Of a stretch of 64,000 nucleotides of DNA, positions 8,923-19,002 are shown piece after piece; position 1 is the stretch's first letter; every line of letters begins with the position of its first letter. Source of the DNA: Dechloromonas denitrificans (GTDB lineage: Bacteria > Pseudomonadota > Gammaproteobacteria > Burkholderiales > Rhodocyclaceae); contig NZ_CP075187.1 in the NCBI RefSeq assembly GCF_020510665.1, positions 2,190,501 to 2,254,500 of the forward strand. The letters are read 5' to 3'. The position numbers and the translations under genes are program-made. The notes under the pieces are model-generated. The model did not search any database. It had not been told where the DNA came from and saw nothing but the letters and a program-made list of their open reading frames with translations.

Positions 8923-11558
8923 CAGGCTTCTCCACCTTCTTCAACGTTCGGTGCCGGGGTTTCAGGGGCAGCCTCGACGACCGCCTCTGCCGCATCGCCC
9001 TCGGCTTCCGCTTCGACTTCAACGACGGACTCGGCCACTTTTTCGAGGCCAGCCAGCTTTTCGCCCTCATCGAGCGAAATCAGGGTGACGCCCTGGGTAG
9101 CACGCCCCATGCCGCGAATTTCAGCAACACGGGTCCGGATCAGCACGCCACCGGTCGTGATCAGCATGATTTCATCTTCGTCGCTGACCAGCTTGGCACC
9201 AACGACCGTCCCATTGCGTTCGCTATCGGCAATGGCGCGAACACCTTGCGTACCGCGACCGGAATGACGGAAATCGGCCAAAACGGTACGTTTACCGTAG
9301 CCATTCTCGGTCGCCACCAGCACCGTCGCCTGATCGCTCTCGGCCACCAGCAGGGAAATGACCGACTGGCCTTCCATCAGGCGCATGCCGCGCACGCCGC
9401 GAGCACCACGGCCCATCGGACGAACATCTTCCTCGTCGAACCAGACCGCCTTGCCAGCATCAGACACCAGCACGATGTCGCTCTGGCCGGTGGTCAGCTC
9501 GACGCCGACCAGGATATCGCCTTCGTCCAGCGCCACGGCGATGATGCCGGCCTTGCGCGGGTTGGAGAAGTCGGACAGCGGCGTCTTCTTGACCGTCCCC
9601 ATGACCGTCGCCATGAAGACGTACTGGTCATCGGAGAATTCCTTGACCGGCAGCACGGCATTGATCCGCTCGCCCTCTTCCAGCGGGAAGAGATTGACGA
9701 TCGGCTTGCCGCGGCTGGTCCGGCTACCCTGCGGCGCTTCGTACACCTTCAGCCAGTAGCAACGGCCGCGATTCGAGAAGCACAGGATGTAATCGTGCGT
9801 ATTGGCGACGAACAGGTGATCGACGAAATCTTCGTCCTTGATCGCCGCCGCCTGCTTGCCACGCCCGCCACGACGCTGCGAACGGTAATCGGCCAGCGGC
9901 TGGGCCTTGACATAACCACCGTGCGACAGGGTAACCACCATGTCCATCGGCGTGATGAAATCTTCGATACCGAGTTCCTGCGTGTGCAGCACGATTTCGG
10001 AGCGACGCTCGTCGCCGAACTGCTCGCGGATCGCGGTCAGTTCGGTAACGATGATTTCGGTGATGCGCTGCGGCTTGGCCAGGATGTCGAGCAGATCGAG
10101 GATCTTGGCCATGACGTCCTTGTACTCGCTGACGATCTTGTCCTGCTCCAGACCGGTCAGGCGCTGCAGACGCAGTTCCAGGATGGCCTGGGCCTGTGCA
10201 TCGGACAGGCGGTAGCCCTGCGACGACAAGCCGAATTCCGGCGCCAGACCATCCGGACGCGACGCATCCGAGGCGGCCCGAATCAGCATTTCCTCGACAA
10301 CCGGACTGCGCCACTGACGTTCCATCAAACCACGTTTGGCATCAGCCGGCGTCGGTGCTGCCTTGATCAGCGTGATGATGTCATCGACATTGGACAGCGC
10401 GACAGCCAGACCTTCCAGGATATGGCCACGTTCGCGCGCCTTGCGCAGCTCATAGACCGTACGGCGCGTCACCACTTCGCGGCGATGCGACAGGAAGCAC
10501 TCAAGCATCTGCTTGAGGTTGAGCAAGCGCGGCTGGCCATCGACCAACGCCACCATGTTCATGCCGAAGGTGTCTTGCAGCTGGGTCTGCTTGTAGAGGT
10601 TATTGAGGATGACCTCGCCGACTTCGCCACGCTTCAGTTCGATGACGATACGCATGCCCGATTTGTCGGACTCATCGCGAATATCGGAGATACCCTCGAT
10701 TTTCTTCTCGTTGACCAGTTCGGCGATCTTCTCGATCAGCGACTTCTTGTTAACCTGGTAGGGAATTTCATCGACGATCAGTGCCTGACGCCCATTGCCC
10801 TTTTCCATGTCCTCGAAATGCGTACGGGCGCGCATGACCACGCGACCGCGACCGGTCTTGTAACCTTCGCGCACGCCCATCACACCGTAAATCAGTGCAG
10901 CCGTCGGAAAATCGGGGGCTGGAATGTATTCGATCAGATCGTCAATGGTGATTGCCGGGTTTTCCAGCAGCGCCAGACAACCGGCGATCACTTCATTGAG
11001 GTTGTGCGGCGGAATGTTCGTCGCCATGCCGACCGCAATACCGGAAGAACCGTTGATCAGCAGATTGGGAATACGCGCCGGCATAACCAACGGCTCATGC
11101 TCGGAACCATCATAGTTCGGCCCGAAATCGACGGTTTCCTTATCGAGATCTTCCAGCAACTGGTGGCCGATCTTGGCCATGCGCACTTCGGTGTAACGCA
11201 TCGCTGCCGCGCTGTCGCCGTCCACCGAGCCGAAGTTGCCCTGACCATCGACCAGCATGTAGCGCAGCGAAAAATCCTGCGCCATGCGAACGATGGTTTC
11301 ATAAACGGCGGAGTCACCATGCGGGTGATATTTACCGATCACGTCACCGACGATACGAGCTGATTTCTTGTACGCCTTGTTCCAGTCGTTGTTCAACTCG
11401 TGCATCGCGAACAAGACGCGGCGATGTACCGGCTTCAGGCCGTCACGCGCATCCGGCAGGGCACGACCGACAATCACGCTCATCGCGTAATCGAGATAGG
11501 AACGCCGCATCTCGTCTTCGAGGCTGATCGGCAGAGTTTCTTTGGCGAATTGGTCCAT
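8922..11558 (-). CDS. gyrA: DNA gyrase subunit A
   Basis: 878 residues. Breakage-reunion subunit of the type II topoisomerase that introduces negative supercoils. Catalytic tyrosine is Tyr122 in [10 protein letters not shown]. The quinolone-resistance region reads [13 protein letters not shown] with Ser83 and Glu87, so no classical resistance substitution is visible. The C-terminal half holds the beta-pinwheel repeats with the GyrA-box-like QRRGGRGKQ. The tail ends in an acidic low-complexity stretch ([21 protein letters not shown]). First gene of the block; the divergent amidohydrolase gene starts 98 bp away, so the gyrA promoter must lie in 11559-11656. Confidence 0.98.
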   Translation of the reverse strand: MDQFAKETLPISLEDEMRRSYLDYAMSVIVGRALPDARDGLKPVHRRVLFAMHELNNDWNKAYKKSARIVGDVIGKYHPHGDSAVYETIVRMAQDFSLRYMLVDGQGNFGSVDGDSAAAMRYTEVRMAKIGHQLLEDLDKETVDFGPNYDGSEHEPLVMPARIPNLLINGSSGIAVGMATNIPPHNLNEVIAGCLALLENPAITIDDLIEYIPAPDFPTAALIYGVMGVREGYKTGRGRVVMRARTHFEDMEKGNGRQALIVDEIPYQVNKKSLIEKIAELVNEKKIEGISDIRDESDKSGMRIVIELKRGEVGEVILNNLYKQTQLQDTFGMNMVALVDGQPRLLNLKQMLECFLSHRREVVTRRTVYELRKARERGHILEGLAVALSNVDDIITLIKAAPTPADAKRGLMERQWRSPVVEEMLIRAASDASRPDGLAPEFGLSSQGYRLSDAQAQAILELRLQRLTGLEQDKIVSEYKDVMAKILDLLDILAKPQRITEIIVTELTAIREQFGDERRSEIVLHTQELGIEDFITPMDMVVTLSHGGYVKAQPLADYRSQRRGGRGKQAAAIKDEDFVDHLFVANTHDYILCFSNRGRCYWLKVYEAPQGSRTSRGKPIVNLFPLEEGERINAVLPVKEFSDDQYVFMATVMGTVKKTPLSDFSNPRKAGIIAVALDEGDILVGVELTTGQSDIVLVSDAGKAVWFDEEDVRPMGRGARGVRGMRLMEGQSVISLLVAESDQATVLVATENGYGKRTVLADFRHSGRGTQGVRAIADSERNGTVVGAKLVSDEDEIMLITTGGVLIRTRVAEIRGMGRATQGVTLISLDEGEKLAGLEKVAESVVEVEAEAEGDAAEAVVEAAPETPAPNVEEGGEA

Positions 11559-11656
11559 GTCTCACATTCGCACCGCTTGCGCGATGCCGTATTAGTTGAA
11601 TCGAGCGTAATTTGTTATTTTAACACGCCACCATCAATGAACAGACGTCGTTTTCC

Positions 11657-12991
11657 ATGACAACAACACCTGAAATCATCGACCTGCTGATCGAGTCCCG
11701 CTGGATTGCTGCGGTCGACCCTGATGTGGTACTGAAAAACCATGCCGTAGCCATTCACAACGGCCGAATCATCGACATTCTGCCCACCGGCGAAGCACGG
11801 GCACGATATCGGGCGGAGGAACGAGTCACACTCGCCGAACACATCCTCATTCCCGGCCTGATCAATCTGCACACACACGCAGCCATGTCTCTCATGCGCG
11901 GACTGGCCGATGACCTCCCCTTGATGGAATGGCTGCAGGAACACATCTGGCCAGCCGAAGCAGCACACATGTCGGCACAATTCGTGTACGACGGCACCCG
12001 CTTGGCCTGCGCCGAAATGCTCAAGGGCGGCATCACCTGCTTCAGTGACATGTATTTTTATCCCGAAGCAGCAGCAACTGCCGTAGCCGAGTTCGGCATG
12101 CGCGCAATGCTCGGCATCACAACCCTGGAGTTCCCGACCCCTTACGCCAGCGACGCCGATGACTACATCGACAAAGGCCTCGCTGCCCGCGAAAACTGGC
12201 TCGACCATCCACTGATCGGCTTTTGCCTGGCACCACACGCCCCCTACACCGTCTCCGACCTCACTTTCGAGCGCATCCTGACGCTTTCGGCACAACTCAA
12301 CCTGCCGATCCACTGCCACGTTCACGAAACACGCCAGGAGCTGGCCGACAGCCTCAAGCTATACGGGCAAACACCACTTCAACGACTACAGAAACTAGGA
12401 CTAACCGGCCCCTCATTCATCGGCGTACACGCGGCTCATAATGAGGAAAGCGATCTGGCAACACTGGCCGACAGTGGCAGCAGCATCGCGCACTGCCCGA
12501 CATCCAACCTGAAACTGGCGAGCGGGATTGCCCCTGTCGCAAGAATGCGACAACTCGGCATCAATGTGGGCCTGGGCACCGATGGTGCAGCCAGCAACAA
12601 TCGACTCGACCTGTTCGGAGAAATGCGACTGGCCTCACTACTCGCCAAAGGAATCTCCGGCGACGCCAGCGTCCTGCCGGCCAACGAAGTCTTGCGCATG
12701 GCAACACTCAACGGCGCGAGCGCACTCGGCCTCAGCCATGAAACAGGATCAATCACCATTGGCAAGGCTGCAGACCTCTGCGCGGTCGAGCTTGGCAACC
12801 TGGAAACGCAACCTTGTTTTGATCCGCTGTCGCATCTTGTCCACGTTGCCGGACGGGAAAATGTCAGCCATGTTTGGGTCGCCGGAAAGTGTTGCGTAGA
12901 CCACAAAACTTTACGCACGAATGGGCAAAATGACTTGGATTCGGCCATTGCCCTATGGCAAAATAAGCTTGAAGTCCGCGGTGAGGCTTAG
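11657..12991 (+). CDS. amidohydrolase, 5-methylthioadenosine/S-adenosylhomocysteine deaminase-like (TRZ/ATZ family)
   Basis: 444 residues. Metal-dependent TIM-barrel hydrolase of the cytosine deaminase/TRZ-ATZ group. The metal-binding HTHA motif is at residues 72-75 (PGLINLHTHAAMSLMRG), HCHVHET holds later ligands, and GTDGAASNN carries the catalytic aspartate. The usual annotation of such single-copy proteobacterial genes is MTA/SAH deaminase, acting in methylthioadenosine and SAH recycling. Its place just ahead of ubiG, an SAM-dependent methyltransferase gene, agrees with that but does not prove it. It contains one copy of the 13-base word (11707-11719) coding AAVD. Confidence 0.85.
   Translation: MTTTPEIIDLLIESRWIAAVDPDVVLKNHAVAIHNGRIIDILPTGEARARYRAEERVTLAEHILIPGLINLHTHAAMSLMRGLADDLPLMEWLQEHIWPAEAAHMSAQFVYDGTRLACAEMLKGGITCFSDMYFYPEAAATAVAEFGMRAMLGITTLEFPTPYASDADDYIDKGLAARENWLDHPLIGFCLAPHAPYTVSDLTFERILTLSAQLNLPIHCHVHETRQELADSLKLYGQTPLQRLQKLGLTGPSFIGVHAAHNEESDLATLADSGSSIAHCPTSNLKLASGIAPVARMRQLGINVGLGTDGAASNNRLDLFGEMRLASLLAKGISGDASVLPANEVLRMATLNGASALGLSHETGSITIGKAADLCAVELGNLETQPCFDPLSHLVHVAGRENVSHVWVAGKCCVDHKTLRTNGQNDLDSAIALWQNKLEVRGEA
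11707..11719 (+). repeat. 13-base word (copy 2)
   Basis: TGCTGCGGTCGAC in the amidohydrolase gene, coding AAVD in the sense direction. Confidence 0.85.
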
Positions 12992-13047
12992 TTTTAGCTG
13001 AATTTGCGGGTCAAGGATTTTTAAATTTTCTTCAACGAGGGAAAACA

Positions 13048-13707
13048 ATGATCAAAAACATCGCCAAGAAAACACTGGTTCTGGCCCTGCTGGCCGGTAT
13101 CGGTTTCGCTGCTACTGCTCAAGAACGCGTTTACGTGATCGACCAGCGCGACGTCGTCGCCAAGTCCGGTTTCGGCCTGTGCTGGCGCACCGGTTACTGG
13201 ACCCCGGCTGCTGCCGCCAAGGACGCTGCCGGTTGCGAATGCGACAAGGACCTGCTGCCGAAGGAAGCCTGTGAAGCTGCTGCCAAGGGCGCTGCCGGCG
13301 GTGCTGCCGTTGCTGGTCCGAAGCCGTCCGGTGAAAAGATCACCGTCGCTGCCGACGCCCTGTTCGACTTCAACAAGGCTGTTCTGCGTCCGGCTGGTAA
13401 AGCCAAGCTCGATGAGCTGGTTTCCAAGGCCAAGGCCATCAAGCTGGAAGTGATCCTGGCCGTTGGCCACACCGACCGTATCGGTGGCGATGCCTACAAC
13501 CAGAAGCTGTCTGAAAAGCGTGCTGCTGCCGTCAAGGAATACCTGGTTTCCAAGGGTATCGAAGCCAACCGTGTTTACACCGAAGGCAAGGGCGAGAAGC
13601 AGCCGGTTACCGGCGACAAGTGCAAGGGTAACGGCAAGTCCAAGGCCCTGATCGACTGCCTGCAGCCGGATCGTCGCGTTGACATCGAAGTGATCGGCAC
13701 CAAGTAA
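13048..13707 (+). CDS. OmpA-family outer-membrane protein
   Basis: 219 residues with a signal peptide (MIKNIAKKTLVLALLAGIGFAATAQ, cleavage near Ala-Gln). A short N-terminal part has the sequence CWRTGYWTP and several cysteines instead of an eight-strand barrel; the C-terminal ~115 residues are an OmpA peptidoglycan-binding domain with GHTDRIGGDAYNQKLSEKRA. So it is likely a periplasmic peptidoglycan linker and not a full porin. Codon use is strongly biased (GCT, GGT, AAG, CTG), unlike its neighbours, as expected for a very abundant protein. Ribosome-binding site GAGGGA precedes the ATG, and a strong terminator follows. Confidence 0.92.
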   Translation: MIKNIAKKTLVLALLAGIGFAATAQERVYVIDQRDVVAKSGFGLCWRTGYWTPAAAAKDAAGCECDKDLLPKEACEAAAKGAAGGAAVAGPKPSGEKITVAADALFDFNKAVLRPAGKAKLDELVSKAKAIKLEVILAVGHTDRIGGDAYNQKLSEKRAAAVKEYLVSKGIEANRVYTEGKGEKQPVTGDKCKGNGKSKALIDCLQPDRRVDIEVIGTK

Positions 13708-13724
13708 TCTGCCGAAGCTTCAAC

Positions 13725-13756
13725 AAAAAGCCCCGCCCAGCGGGGCTTTTTCTTTT
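13725..13756 (+). terminator. rho-independent terminator after ompA-like gene
   Basis: Perfect stem AAAAGCCCCG/CGGGGCTTTT with a short CCCAG loop, followed by a T-rich run (TTTTTCTTTT). It lies 17 bp after the stop codon, and ubiG starts about 25 bp further on, so ubiG needs its own promoter or read-through. Confidence 0.92.
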
Positions 13757-13777
13757 CATCCACTTTCATAGACCAAA

Positions 13778-14476
13778 ATGCTCAACGCTGATCCCGCAGA
13801 ACTCGATAAATTTGGCGAACTTGCTCACCGCTGGTGGGACCCGAATAGCGAATTCAAGCCCCTGCACGACATCAATCCACTGCGACTGGACTGGATTAAC
13901 CGCAACGTCGGACTTTCCGGTAAAAAAGTGCTTGATGTGGGTTGTGGTGGTGGTTTGCTTTCGGAAGGCATGGCCCGAATGGGCGCCGATGTCATCGGCA
14001 TCGACCTCTCTGAAAAACCGCTTGGCGTCGCCCGCCTGCATTTGCTGGAAACCGGCCAGAAGGTTGACTACCGCAAGATCGCCGTCGAACAGCTGGCGGA
14101 AGAAATGCCCGGCGCCTTTGACGCGGTCACCTGCCTGGAAATGCTCGAACATGTCCCCAACCCATCGAGCGTCGTCAGCGCATGCGCTCGCCTGGTCAAA
14201 CCCGGTGGGCAGGTTTTCTTTTCGACACTGAACCGCAATCCGAAATCCTATCTGTTCGCAGTGCTCGGTGCGGAATACATCCTCAAGATGCTACCCAAGG
14301 GCACCCACGACTACGCCAAGTTCATCAAGCCATCGGAACTGGCTCGCTGGGCCAAGCAGACTGGGCTGGAGCCGGATGAAATGCTGGGTATGAGCTACAA
14401 CCCGCTGCTCAAGGAATATTCACTGGGACAGGACACCAGCGTCAATTACCTGTTGCGCACCACCCGGCATGTTTGA
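13778..14476 (+). CDS. ubiG: ubiquinone biosynthesis O-methyltransferase
   Basis: 232 residues, the usual UbiG length. SAM-dependent enzyme catalysing both O-methylations of ubiquinone synthesis. N-terminal [29 protein letters not shown] is diagnostic; SAM motif [17 protein letters not shown] lies at ~48-63; [10 protein letters not shown] and the C-terminal [12 protein letters not shown] segment are also present. The stop overlaps the gph start by 8 bp, the usual betaproteobacterial ubiG-gph pair. Confidence 0.96.
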   Translation: MLNADPAELDKFGELAHRWWDPNSEFKPLHDINPLRLDWINRNVGLSGKKVLDVGCGGGLLSEGMARMGADVIGIDLSEKPLGVARLHLLETGQKVDYRKIAVEQLAEEMPGAFDAVTCLEMLEHVPNPSSVVSACARLVKPGGQVFFSTLNRNPKSYLFAVLGAEYILKMLPKGTHDYAKFIKPSELARWAKQTGLEPDEMLGMSYNPLLKEYSLGQDTSVNYLLRTTRHV

Positions 14477-15137
14477 AGCGGTTCTCTTCGACCTGGATGG
14501 CACGCTGGCTGACACCGCCCCGGACCTGGGCGGTGCCGCCAATTTTTTGCTCCAGGAAGAAGGTCGACCGCAGCAAGCTCTCGACAAGCTGCGCCCTTAC
14601 ACCTCACAAGGTGTGCGCGGCTTGCTCAAGGCCGGCTTCGATCTCGATCCCGGATCACCGGAATACGATCGACTGGCTGAGCGCTTCCTGGAAATCTATG
14701 CTGAGCGGCTGTGCGATCAAAGCACCTTGTTCAACGGCATTCCGGATTTGCTCGATCAACTGGAAAACCGGGGACTCAGCTGGGGCATCGTGACCAACAA
14801 ACGAATGCGTTTCACCGATCCGCTGGTCAAATTGCTAGGACTGACACCGCGCACCCGCTGCGTTGTCAGCGGAGACACGACACCGGAGGCCAAACCCTCG
14901 GCACGCCCGATCCTGTACGCCTGCCAGAACCTCAAGGCCGACCCGGCACGCAGCATTTATGTCGGCGATGATCTACGCGACATCCAGGCAGGACGAGCCG
15001 CCGGCTGCTTCACCGTGGCCGTCTCTTATGGCTATCTCGGCCACAATGGGCCGCTGGAGACTTGGGGGGCCGATCTGATCATTGACCACCCATCCGAACT
15101 GGCCGACTACGTGGCTAGCTGCGTCGGGCAGAAATAA
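14469..15137 (+). CDS. gph: phosphoglycolate phosphatase (HAD family)
   Basis: 222 residues. HAD-superfamily phosphatase hydrolysing 2-phosphoglycolate. Motif [11 protein letters not shown] has nucleophile Asp8 and Asp10; motif II is in GIVTNK, the motif III lysine in AKPSARP, and motif IV in YVGDDLRDI. Overlaps ubiG by 8 bp, so it is translationally coupled to it. Its 3' end overlaps the convergent methyltransferase gene by 23 bp. It contains a copy of the 13-base word at 14563-14575 encoding GRPQQ. Confidence 0.92.
   Translation: MFEAVLFDLDGTLADTAPDLGGAANFLLQEEGRPQQALDKLRPYTSQGVRGLLKAGFDLDPGSPEYDRLAERFLEIYAERLCDQSTLFNGIPDLLDQLENRGLSWGIVTNKRMRFTDPLVKLLGLTPRTRCVVSGDTTPEAKPSARPILYACQNLKADPARSIYVGDDLRDIQAGRAAGCFTVAVSYGYLGHNGPLETWGADLIIDHPSELADYVASCVGQK
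14563..14575 (-). repeat. 13-base word (copy 3)
   Basis: GTCGACCGCAGCA on the plus strand, in gph; coding RPQQ. Confidence 0.85.
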
Positions 15138-16287
15138 GCAGGTTGCGCGGCGTCAACTGCCGAGAACAAAAAACACCCAGCTCAACGCGATAGCCGCTGA
15201 TCTCGAGAAATCCGGCCAGATCAAGCGCCAGCCAGACTTCAAGTGGCCGGCGAAAAGCGTGTCGAACCACAGAAAAGCGCATCACCTGGCGCTGCCGCTG
15301 CCACCCCTGCGCCTCGAACTCGGCAGCAGAACGATTGCCCGGCACCGGCAAAGCCTCGCGTTCAGCCATCAAGGTCAGAAAATCCTCAAATGGCAGCCGA
15401 AACCAGGCGGCCGGGACCGGCTTGAAGGTTTTATAAACATTGCCGGACACTTGACGGCGATACGCATCAAACCCCAGTTTCCAAGCCATTTCCTTATCCC
15501 GCAGGCGCGCCAGCCTGGGCGATGCAGTCACTGTTTCGGTCACCGCCAGACGCGTATCGTCGCGCGTCAGGACAGTTGCCAGCCTCGGCGACAAGGGTTG
15601 ATATGACTGGGTAACGCCCCGGTGGTAACAGCACGGCGCGACATCAAATTGCTTCACCTCCCGCGCCACACCATGACGGATCAAGCGGCGATGCAACTCG
15701 CCACAGGCATGCAGGGCTACCGCATGCTGACCAGACTGCGGCCAATCTGTCACGGTCAACGCATCCGCCTCAAGAAATTCCTGCGGCAATTGCTGACGAG
15801 CAGCCAACTGCCGCCCCTCCTGACAAAGCTGACGATCGATTTCCAGCGTGCTGACAGGCATCTGCCACTGCAGGGCAAGCAAACGGCCGAGATGCCCCTT
15901 GCCGCCACACCAGTCGATCACAGGCAGGGCCTGATGCGCTGTGGATGCGGCAAAAGCCTCGATTTGTTCTCGCTTTCGCCCGGGAATGTCACGACACCAA
16001 CGCGGCCCATGTTCGACCATCGGCACTTTCGCTCGCTCCGGCAAAGCCGCCAGCGCAACAAGATCGCCCCACTCAGGCTGATGCCTGGCCAGCAAGGCCA
16101 GGGCCGCCGCACCGTCATCGTTCAGCCGGCTGACCTCGGCCTCGGACAAGGCATTCAGTTCATCAAACAAAGCCGGATAGCTTTCGCACCAGGCTGGCAA
16201 GGGCTCACGGAATGGTTGCGGATGCCAGCACGGCCGACTGGCGGCGAGCAGAGCATCAATGTCACGCTGACGTACCGCGAGATTCAT
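15115..16287 (-). CDS. class I SAM-dependent methyltransferase (Methyltransf_32-like)
   Basis: 390 residues. The central region has a SAM-binding glycine motif VIDWCGGKGHLGR near residues 122-134, an LHACGELH motif and FDVAPCCYHRG, the CGGKG/HACG/CCYH signature of the Methyltransf_32 group (related to METTL25/RRNAD1 and GSTCD). The substrate is not known to me. The ATG overlaps the stop of the peptide-binding lipoprotein gene upstream (ATGA), so the two are co-transcribed, although no functional link is evident. It converges on gph. Confidence 0.8.
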   Translation of the reverse strand: MNLAVRQRDIDALLAASRPCWHPQPFREPLPAWCESYPALFDELNALSEAEVSRLNDDGAAALALLARHQPEWGDLVALAALPERAKVPMVEHGPRWCRDIPGRKREQIEAFAASTAHQALPVIDWCGGKGHLGRLLALQWQMPVSTLEIDRQLCQEGRQLAARQQLPQEFLEADALTVTDWPQSGQHAVALHACGELHRRLIRHGVAREVKQFDVAPCCYHRGVTQSYQPLSPRLATVLTRDDTRLAVTETVTASPRLARLRDKEMAWKLGFDAYRRQVSGNVYKTFKPVPAAWFRLPFEDFLTLMAEREALPVPGNRSAAEFEAQGWQRQRQVMRFSVVRHAFRRPLEVWLALDLAGFLEISGYRVELGVFCSRQLTPRNLLISARRS

Positions 16288-18428
16288 TTCAGCGCAGCTC
16301 GTTGCTCACGTCGACGGTAAGCGCTCCAGGCCGGCAACAAGGCCAGCACCAGGACCAGCACAGCCAGCCCGATTGGCCAGAAAACCGGCGGATTCCACAA
16401 TTTTCGTGCATTGCTGCGGTCGACCGTGTCAATTCGCTGATATTTCAGAATGTTGTTCCCGACTTCACTTGGCTTACGATTTTTCAACCAGCGATGGCTC
16501 AAGGTATAGCTTTTGGGATGAAAGCCGAAGACCCAGGGAGCATCATGGTGCAAAAGCCCGTTCATTTCGCGGACGATCGCCAGACGCTCCGGCGTGTTGT
16601 CCATATTTTTCATGCGGGCGAACAAGCGATCAAACGCCGGATTGGCGTAATTCGAAGCATTTTCACCCCCTCGAACGACCTTGCCTTCATTGCCATCGAG
16701 CAGGAAAAAGAAATTTTCCGGATCGGGGTAATCGGCATTCCAGCCCAGATAATAGAGTTGGACATTACCCTTGCGTATCTTGTCCTGGAAACGATTGAAG
16801 TCCGTCGAACGGACAACCAGCTGGATGTCGATCTTGGCAAACTGACGGACCAGCCAATCCAGCCGGGATTTTTCACCGCTTCCTCCGCCGGTCGTATCAA
16901 GATTGACGACCAGCGGCTCCCCTGTTTTTTCATCGCGCCCGTTCGGATAGCCCGCCTCGACCATCAACTGGCGCGCCTGCTCGATCGGCTTGCGCTTGGG
17001 CTTGCCATCGACCCAGTCATAGACCACACGATCGATTCCCGCTTCGCCATTCTCGTAACCGAAAATCCCCGGCGGCAAAGGCCCTTGCGCGGCAATGCCC
17101 CGGCCATTGGCAAAAATCGAAATGTACTCTTCCTGATCGATGGCAATTGAAATTGCCTGCCGCAAACGGGTTGACCGCGGCACCAGCCCGCCGACGACCG
17201 GATCGAGCATATTGAAGCCCATGTAGAAGGTCGAACTCTTGACCGAGGTCAGCAGCCGGATACCCTTGGCCTGCATTTCGTCAGTCAGCCCCACCTCGCC
17301 ACCGACATTGACGCGAACCGCCTGATCGAAGCTATCCGAGGAAATCCCGGAAGCATCGTAATACCCCTGCAGGAACTTGTTCCAGTAAGGAATGGCCTCC
17401 TTCTCGCGGGTAAAGATTGCCCGATCGATGAACGGCAGCGATTTGCCGCAATCGTCCAGCAACCCCGTTGCACGATCGCTCGCCTCACCTTCGCAGGGAT
17501 AAGTCTGGCCGTGGAAATTCGGATTCCGGACAAGCACCATGCGACGATTCGGATCATTCTCAGCCAGAAAATACGGCCCCGTTCCAACCGGCCACCAGTC
17601 CAGTGAGAAGTTCTTCGCCGCCATGCCCGGCTGGCTGAAAAAGCGGTCGACCTCACGCGGCACCGGCGCAAAGAACGGCATCGCCAGCCAATAAAGAAAC
17701 TGTGGATACTTGCCCTTGATACGGATGCGCCAGGTCAGTGCATCGACTTTCTGAACGCCCGACAAGGCATGCTCATCGAGGTCCAGCCAGGCATCTTTCG
17801 GCAAGGCTTTGGCCGCCTGCCCAAGCGATTCGCCCAAGGCTTGCAAACCAACGATCTTGTCGGCCATCATGCCAAAAATCGGCGAATGCAGACGCGGATG
17901 AGCCAGTCGCTTGATCTGGTAGATGTAGTCATCGGCGGTCAGTTCGCGTGTTGCCGTTGCTGCAAAGTCGCCCAGTGATTGACGACCATCGGCCGCACTT
18001 TTGCCCAGGTAAAGCGGTTGACCGTGCGCATCGAGCGCAAAAGCCGGATGCGGCTGAAAGCGGATGCCCGGCTTCAATTTCAATTCATACACACTCTCGA
18101 CTACCTTCTCCGGTGCCACATCAGCCGGTAACTCACGGCCCGCGGCATCGAAAAACCGCGGCTGCGGCACGGCCTCGACGGTAGCCGGCATCAATTCGTA
18201 GGGACGCTTGAGATAGTGATACTGCAAGGGCGGTTCATAAATCTGCCCGGTAAATGCCAGCTCATCCTCGGTGTAGGACTGGGCCGGATCAAGATGCTTC
18301 GGGCGTTCGGTGAATACGGTGTAAAGAATATTCTGCCCGGCATCTGCAGCCGGATAGGGATCGTTCCAGGACTGCCCGCAACCGGCCAGTAACAGGAAGA
18401 AAGAGAGGCAGGCAAAATTTGTTCGCAT
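16284..18428 (-). CDS. peptide-type ABC transporter substrate-binding lipoprotein with C-terminal membrane anchor
   Basis: 714 residues from the ATG at 18428; a longer frame to 18605 lacks a signal peptide at its start. MRTNFACLSFFLLLAGCGQS is a lipoprotein signal with lipobox LAGC. The rest is a family 5 (DppA/OppA) binding protein: LDPAQSYTEDE near the N-terminus and YLGWNADYPDPENFFFLLDG near the C-terminus. Unusual: the protein ends in a hydrophobic segment (GLAVLVLVLALLPAW) followed by a basic tail, which would add a second membrane anchor, and it is long for the family. No permease or ATPase genes adjoin. Co-transcribed with the downstream methyltransferase. Confidence 0.85.
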   Translation of the reverse strand: MRTNFACLSFFLLLAGCGQSWNDPYPAADAGQNILYTVFTERPKHLDPAQSYTEDELAFTGQIYEPPLQYHYLKRPYELMPATVEAVPQPRFFDAAGRELPADVAPEKVVESVYELKLKPGIRFQPHPAFALDAHGQPLYLGKSAADGRQSLGDFAATATRELTADDYIYQIKRLAHPRLHSPIFGMMADKIVGLQALGESLGQAAKALPKDAWLDLDEHALSGVQKVDALTWRIRIKGKYPQFLYWLAMPFFAPVPREVDRFFSQPGMAAKNFSLDWWPVGTGPYFLAENDPNRRMVLVRNPNFHGQTYPCEGEASDRATGLLDDCGKSLPFIDRAIFTREKEAIPYWNKFLQGYYDASGISSDSFDQAVRVNVGGEVGLTDEMQAKGIRLLTSVKSSTFYMGFNMLDPVVGGLVPRSTRLRQAISIAIDQEEYISIFANGRGIAAQGPLPPGIFGYENGEAGIDRVVYDWVDGKPKRKPIEQARQLMVEAGYPNGRDEKTGEPLVVNLDTTGGGSGEKSRLDWLVRQFAKIDIQLVVRSTDFNRFQDKIRKGNVQLYYLGWNADYPDPENFFFLLDGNEGKVVRGGENASNYANPAFDRLFARMKNMDNTPERLAIVREMNGLLHHDAPWVFGFHPKSYTLSHRWLKNRKPSEVGNNILKYQRIDTVDRSNARKLWNPPVFWPIGLAVLVLVLALLPAWSAYRRREQRAALK
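16412..16424 (+). repeat. 13-base word (copy 4)
   Basis: TGCTGCGGTCGAC in the peptide-binding lipoprotein gene, antisense to it, coding VDRSN. Confidence 0.85.
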
Positions 18429-18513
18429 GGGCGAGAGTTTAACAAATGACGAGTTGACCGCCCGGACACGATTTGCCCACAATGGCCCAAACCCGATAAC
18501 AAAAAGGCAAGCC

Positions 18514-18969
18514 ATGCTCGACACCCAAATCCCCGACTTTTCCCTGCCAGCCACCAGTGGCCAGACGTTCAACCTTGCCGCCCAGGCCGGCAAGATCGTG
18601 GTCATCTATTTCTACCCCAAGGACAGCACGCCGGGCTGCACCACGCAGGGACAGAATTTCCGTGATCTGCATAACGAGTTTGCCGCGGTCGACGCAGTGA
18701 TTCTGGGCATTTCCCGCGACAGCCTGAAATCGCACGAAAACTTCAAAGCGAAGCAGGAATTCCCCTTCGAGCTAGGATCGGACAGCGATGAAGCCGTATG
18801 CAATCTGTTCGGCGTCATGAAAATGAAAAACATGTATGGCAAACAGGTTCGTGGCGTGGAACGCAGCACCTTTATCATCGACCGAAAAGGTGTTCTGCGC
18901 CGCGAATGGCGTGGCGTCAAAGTACCGGGCCACGTTCAGGAAGTACTCGATTTCGTCAAAACGATTTAA
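18514..18969 (+). CDS. bcp: thioredoxin-dependent peroxiredoxin (BCP/PrxQ family)
   Basis: 151 residues from the ATG at 18514 (MLDTQIPDFSLPA); the longer frame to 18427 has no family similarity. Reduces peroxides using a peroxidatic cysteine, here Cys42 in DSTPGCTTQG. The E. coli-type resolving cysteine five residues later is replaced by glutamine (Gln47). The only other cysteine is Cys96 in EAVCNLFG, so it is either a 1-Cys enzyme or uses an atypical partner. Divergent from the peptide-binding lipoprotein; 85 bp of shared upstream region. phoH follows 33 bp downstream. Confidence 0.92.
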   Translation: MLDTQIPDFSLPATSGQTFNLAAQAGKIVVIYFYPKDSTPGCTTQGQNFRDLHNEFAAVDAVILGISRDSLKSHENFKAKQEFPFELGSDSDEAVCNLFGVMKMKNMYGKQVRGVERSTFIIDRKGVLRREWRGVKVPGHVQEVLDFVKTI

Positions 18970-19002
18970 CTCCTTTTCCCACCCCGACCAAAGGCCCACT
19001 CC

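Noticed and set aside
7633..9267. 544-residue open frame across pheA, serC and the gyrA 3' end
   Set aside because: Antisense to three real genes in succession, with no ribosome-binding site or domain.
9246..11363. 705-residue open frame on the plus strand, opposite gyrA
   Set aside because: It lies wholly antisense to gyrA and has no recognisable domain; open frames opposite high-GC genes with strong third-position bias are expected.
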